Source: CALARM01 sp964431735 (lineage in GTDB: Bacteria; Vulcanimicrobiota; SpSt-956; JAKJGF01). Taken from it: a stretch of 15,739 bases of DNA. Each line of letters starts with the position of its first letter. Position 1 is the first letter of the stretch. Location of the stretch: the NCBI GenBank assembly GCA_964431735.1, contig CAYSLJ010000157.1:1-15739 (forward strand), read 5' to 3'. Made by a program: the position numbers and the translations under genes. Below the pieces are notes generated by a model. That model did no database searches. It saw nothing but the letters and a program-made list of their open reading frames with translations, and was not told the origin of the DNA. Of the stretch, positions 13,766 through 15,739 are shown piece by piece.

Positions 13766-15550
13766 TTGAAAGGATGTATTAAACTGAAAAAATATCTTTC
13801 TGTTATCATATCTATATTTTTTATTCTTTTTATACTAAAAAATCAATTAAACGGGGCAGAAAATTCCACCATAAAACTGGTAGTAAATACTTTTATTGAA
13901 AAAAATGAACAGCAGAAATTATCTTCTGAAGAGATAGGTAAATTAATAAGTAATGATCTGGTAGAAGCTATGTCTGTTCCGGAATTTAAACTTACGCCTG
14001 TAAAGAATTTCGTAACAAAAGAACAATTTACTGAACTTACAGAAACATATAAATTTCAGTATAAGAATCTTTCTGAAGATTTAACCGGTTATGATTATCT
14101 TCTTCTCATAAATATAGGACTGACAGGTGAACATCATAATCAAATATTTATAGAAGGATCTTTTTTCAATACATTTACAGAAAAGCCATATGGTACATTT
14201 TCTCGTTCCTATACAAGAGGAGCAATAGAACAGTTCGACATATTCCTCCTTAACTCCATTACAGAAATTGAAATGTATTTTTCTCCATTCCGTAAAATTA
14301 TAGAAGAAAAAGAACTGCCCGTTACAGGTACCATAATAATGGAAAAAAATGAAATCAATATACCGTGTAATGAAAAAATCACAGGCCACGTATCGGAGCT
14401 TTTAAATAAATACGGAGAACATATAACAGATTATACAGGTAATAAGCTATCAGTAGCCGTAAGGCTTGCAGAAGGTTCATCAGGACAGATAAACCCGGAA
14501 ACAAACAACTGGCATATAATCTCACCCGATGAAAAAGGTGACCTTAAATTTACCTATATTCCACCTGAAGTAATTCCACAGGACGGAGTAAAAGACATTA
14601 TAGAGCTTGCAACCTTTATGTATGGTATGACAGGGAAAAATATTGCCACTAACACCATAACACTTCATAAAGAAAGTATACCTGTGCCATCATCAACGCC
14701 ATCACCGACGCAGACTCCTGGCCCTGCAGATACTCCTGTCACGCCGGGACAGATAATTTCAGGTAAAAACCTTATGGTCAATATAAGTTTTACTCATTAT
14801 AATTACATTTATCCTGCCGGTAAACCGAGAGATAAAGGACAGGACTATGCAGAAGTATTAATACTTACAGATAATAAACCTCTTACAGGAGCATCATTAA
14901 AGGTATTTTCCTTTGAACCCGACAAAACGCCTCCTACATCGGAAATATTAAAAGACACTCTGTCAGGGGGAGTAACAATGAAAGAAATAAATGACGGTTA
15001 TTACGGTATCGGATATGTACCTGTTATGGGAGAATTTTCCCGCGTAAAATTTTATCCCGGAGGAATTATAATTTTAATAATCAGGTATAACGGGAATCTA
15101 ATCGGTATGAAATCTTTCCATGTTCCTTCTTTCTCAATAAAAGGGCCGGAACAGGGAAAAACCTATCCTGCAGGGAATAAATTAAAAGCCTCTCTTTCTT
15201 CTACCGATAAAAATAAAAATACCATTTACAACTGGTATAATTATAAAATAGATAAAAACGGTAACAGAACCGGTATAGAGTTATCCGCTCAATCAACAAC
15301 TGCTGTAACATATAAACCATCAACAACAGGGGGAAAAGAAACAGATAATATATTGAAAGTAAAAGCTTCTATCAATGGAACAACAGACATATTATCTCCT
15401 GACGGTTACTGGATTTATAATATATCGACAATTCAGGAAATATGGTACAGAGTAAAACCTTCCGGTGGGAAAATCTTTACAAAATGGAAATATATTAAAG
15501 ATGAAATTAAAAACAGAGGCATCAGAAACAGGAAGATTTTGATAAAATAG
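13766..15550 (+). CDS. Exported protein of unknown function with Thr/Pro linker
   Basis: 594 residues from TTG at 13766. An alternative start is CTG at 13784, which has AAAGGA 9 nt before it and gives a cleaner signal peptide (KKYLSVIISIFFILFILK). After the signal, residues about 30-180 have alternating strands and helices (IKLVVNTFIEKN, GYDYLLLINIGLTGE) faintly like the TolB N-terminal/CsgG-type envelope fold; this is low confidence. A beta-rich stretch follows, then a linker of Ser/Thr/Pro (about 308-330, PSSTPSPTQTPGPADTPVTP), then one or two Ig-like beta domains (PLTGASLKVFSFEPDKTPP, FSIKGPEQGKTYPAGNKLKA). The last residues (IKNRGIRNRKILIK) look unlike a domain end and may follow a frameshift. 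I do not recognise a family. It is divergent from the FHA-like gene across a shared AT-rich spacer. Confidence 0.8.
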   Translation: MKGCIKLKKYLSVIISIFFILFILKNQLNGAENSTIKLVVNTFIEKNEQQKLSSEEIGKLISNDLVEAMSVPEFKLTPVKNFVTKEQFTELTETYKFQYKNLSEDLTGYDYLLLINIGLTGEHHNQIFIEGSFFNTFTEKPYGTFSRSYTRGAIEQFDIFLLNSITEIEMYFSPFRKIIEEKELPVTGTIIMEKNEINIPCNEKITGHVSELLNKYGEHITDYTGNKLSVAVRLAEGSSGQINPETNNWHIISPDEKGDLKFTYIPPEVIPQDGVKDIIELATFMYGMTGKNIATNTITLHKESIPVPSSTPSPTQTPGPADTPVTPGQIISGKNLMVNISFTHYNYIYPAGKPRDKGQDYAEVLILTDNKPLTGASLKVFSFEPDKTPPTSEILKDTLSGGVTMKEINDGYYGIGYVPVMGEFSRVKFYPGGIIILIIRYNGNLIGMKSFHVPSFSIKGPEQGKTYPAGNKLKASLSSTDKNKNTIYNWYNYKIDKNGNRTGIELSAQSTTAVTYKPSTTGGKETDNILKVKASINGTTDILSPDGYWIYNISTIQEIWYRVKPSGGKIFTKWKYIKDEIKNRGIRNRKILIK

Positions 15551-15666
15551 TGGCCGGTTATCTCATTACCGCTCCAGATAAGTCGGTATCCATTTCTAAA
15601 ACCTGTCCCTGGCCGGACTCTTCCGGGAAATATATGATCCTGTTGCGTGACAAACTGGTTTTTTAG
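15514..15666 (+). pseudogene. Possible displaced C-terminal tail of the preceding gene
   Basis: In another frame, codons open from about 15511 to a TAG at 15664-15666 and read as plausible protein: IVAGYLITAPDKSVSISKTC and then SSGKYMILLRDKLVF. One extra A in the A-run at 15509-15513 would join this frame to the upstream gene. No separate start or ribosome binding site is seen. The remaining bases to 15739 show no feature. Confidence 0.3.
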
Positions 15667-15739
15667 AAGTTTAATATTTTGCATCCTATATAATTTATAA
15701 CTCTCTTTTAATACGGCATATCTTTTCCTCCAGAGCCCG

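Noticed and set aside
15433..15684. Minus-strand frame of 83 codons with a hydrophobic stretch and an ATG
   Set aside because: It is antisense to the end of the exported protein and to its possible tail, has no clear ribosome binding site, and the hydrophobicity is a by-product of Lys/Asn-rich codons on the other strand.
1..15739. tRNA or rRNA genes
   Set aside because: No cloverleaf with a TTCRA loop and no rRNA-like conserved blocks were recognised in the intergenic regions on either strand.

Overview
The window is about 15.7 kb of AT-rich bacterial DNA, probably from a metagenome assembly or draft genome of an uncultured lineage: a run of exactly 100 N sits inside a repetitive gene. Ribosome binding sites of the GGAGG type precede several genes, and TTG (possibly CTG) starts occur. 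The DnaK lacks the roughly 20-residue insert in the nucleotide-binding domain that is typical of proteobacterial DnaK, so its closest resemblance is to DnaK of Firmicutes/Thermotogae type. I cannot name the phylum.

Layout. (1) 193-4630, minus strand: a compact operon moaA - moaC - MOSC protein - a large fusion protein. MoaA and MoaC turn GTP into cyclic pyranopterin monophosphate, the first molybdenum-cofactor intermediate; the MOSC protein belongs to a family tied to Moco and sulfur chemistry. The last gene is the main find: a complete S9 prolyl-oligopeptidase-type protein (beta-propeller plus alpha/beta-hydrolase) whose catalytic Ser position is Gly, fused in frame to a complete ECF-type sigma factor. 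This looks like a dead peptidase used as the sensory half of a transcription factor. (2) 4631-4958: a repeat-rich spacer with a 148-bp MITE-like element (near-perfect terminal inverted repeats, 7-bp target duplication). A related uninterrupted copy of its target lies at bases 1-47. (3) 4959-9837, minus strand: dnaK - dnaJ - a secreted glycosidase-like protein. DnaJ has only half of the usual zinc finger, and the glycosidase-like protein appears to lack its nucleophile Glu. A 10-9-10 inverted repeat sits between the Shine-Dalgarno and the ATG of dnaK. (4) 9838-10317: a divergent control region with a 24-bp dyad overlapping a promoter and a leader full of hairpins, leading to a plus-strand thioredoxin gene (10318-10641). 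(5) 10680-13491, minus strand: a membrane protein with an N-terminal TPR-like region, one transmembrane helix, an FHA-like domain and a very long acidic/lysine-rich low-complexity tail; the N gap falls in a 24-nt tandem repeat in that tail. (6) 13766-15550, plus strand: an exported protein of unknown function with a Thr/Pro linker and a possible frameshift near its end.

How the parts relate. Two minus-strand operons, one for cofactor synthesis and one for chaperones, each end in a gene of unexpected type: a regulator-like fusion and a secreted glycosidase-like protein. Thioredoxin and DnaK are transcribed divergently from one structured control region, which suggests shared stress or redox control (inference). 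Almost every gene boundary carries short arrays of heptanucleotide repeats, and two of them supply the stop codon of the adjacent gene.
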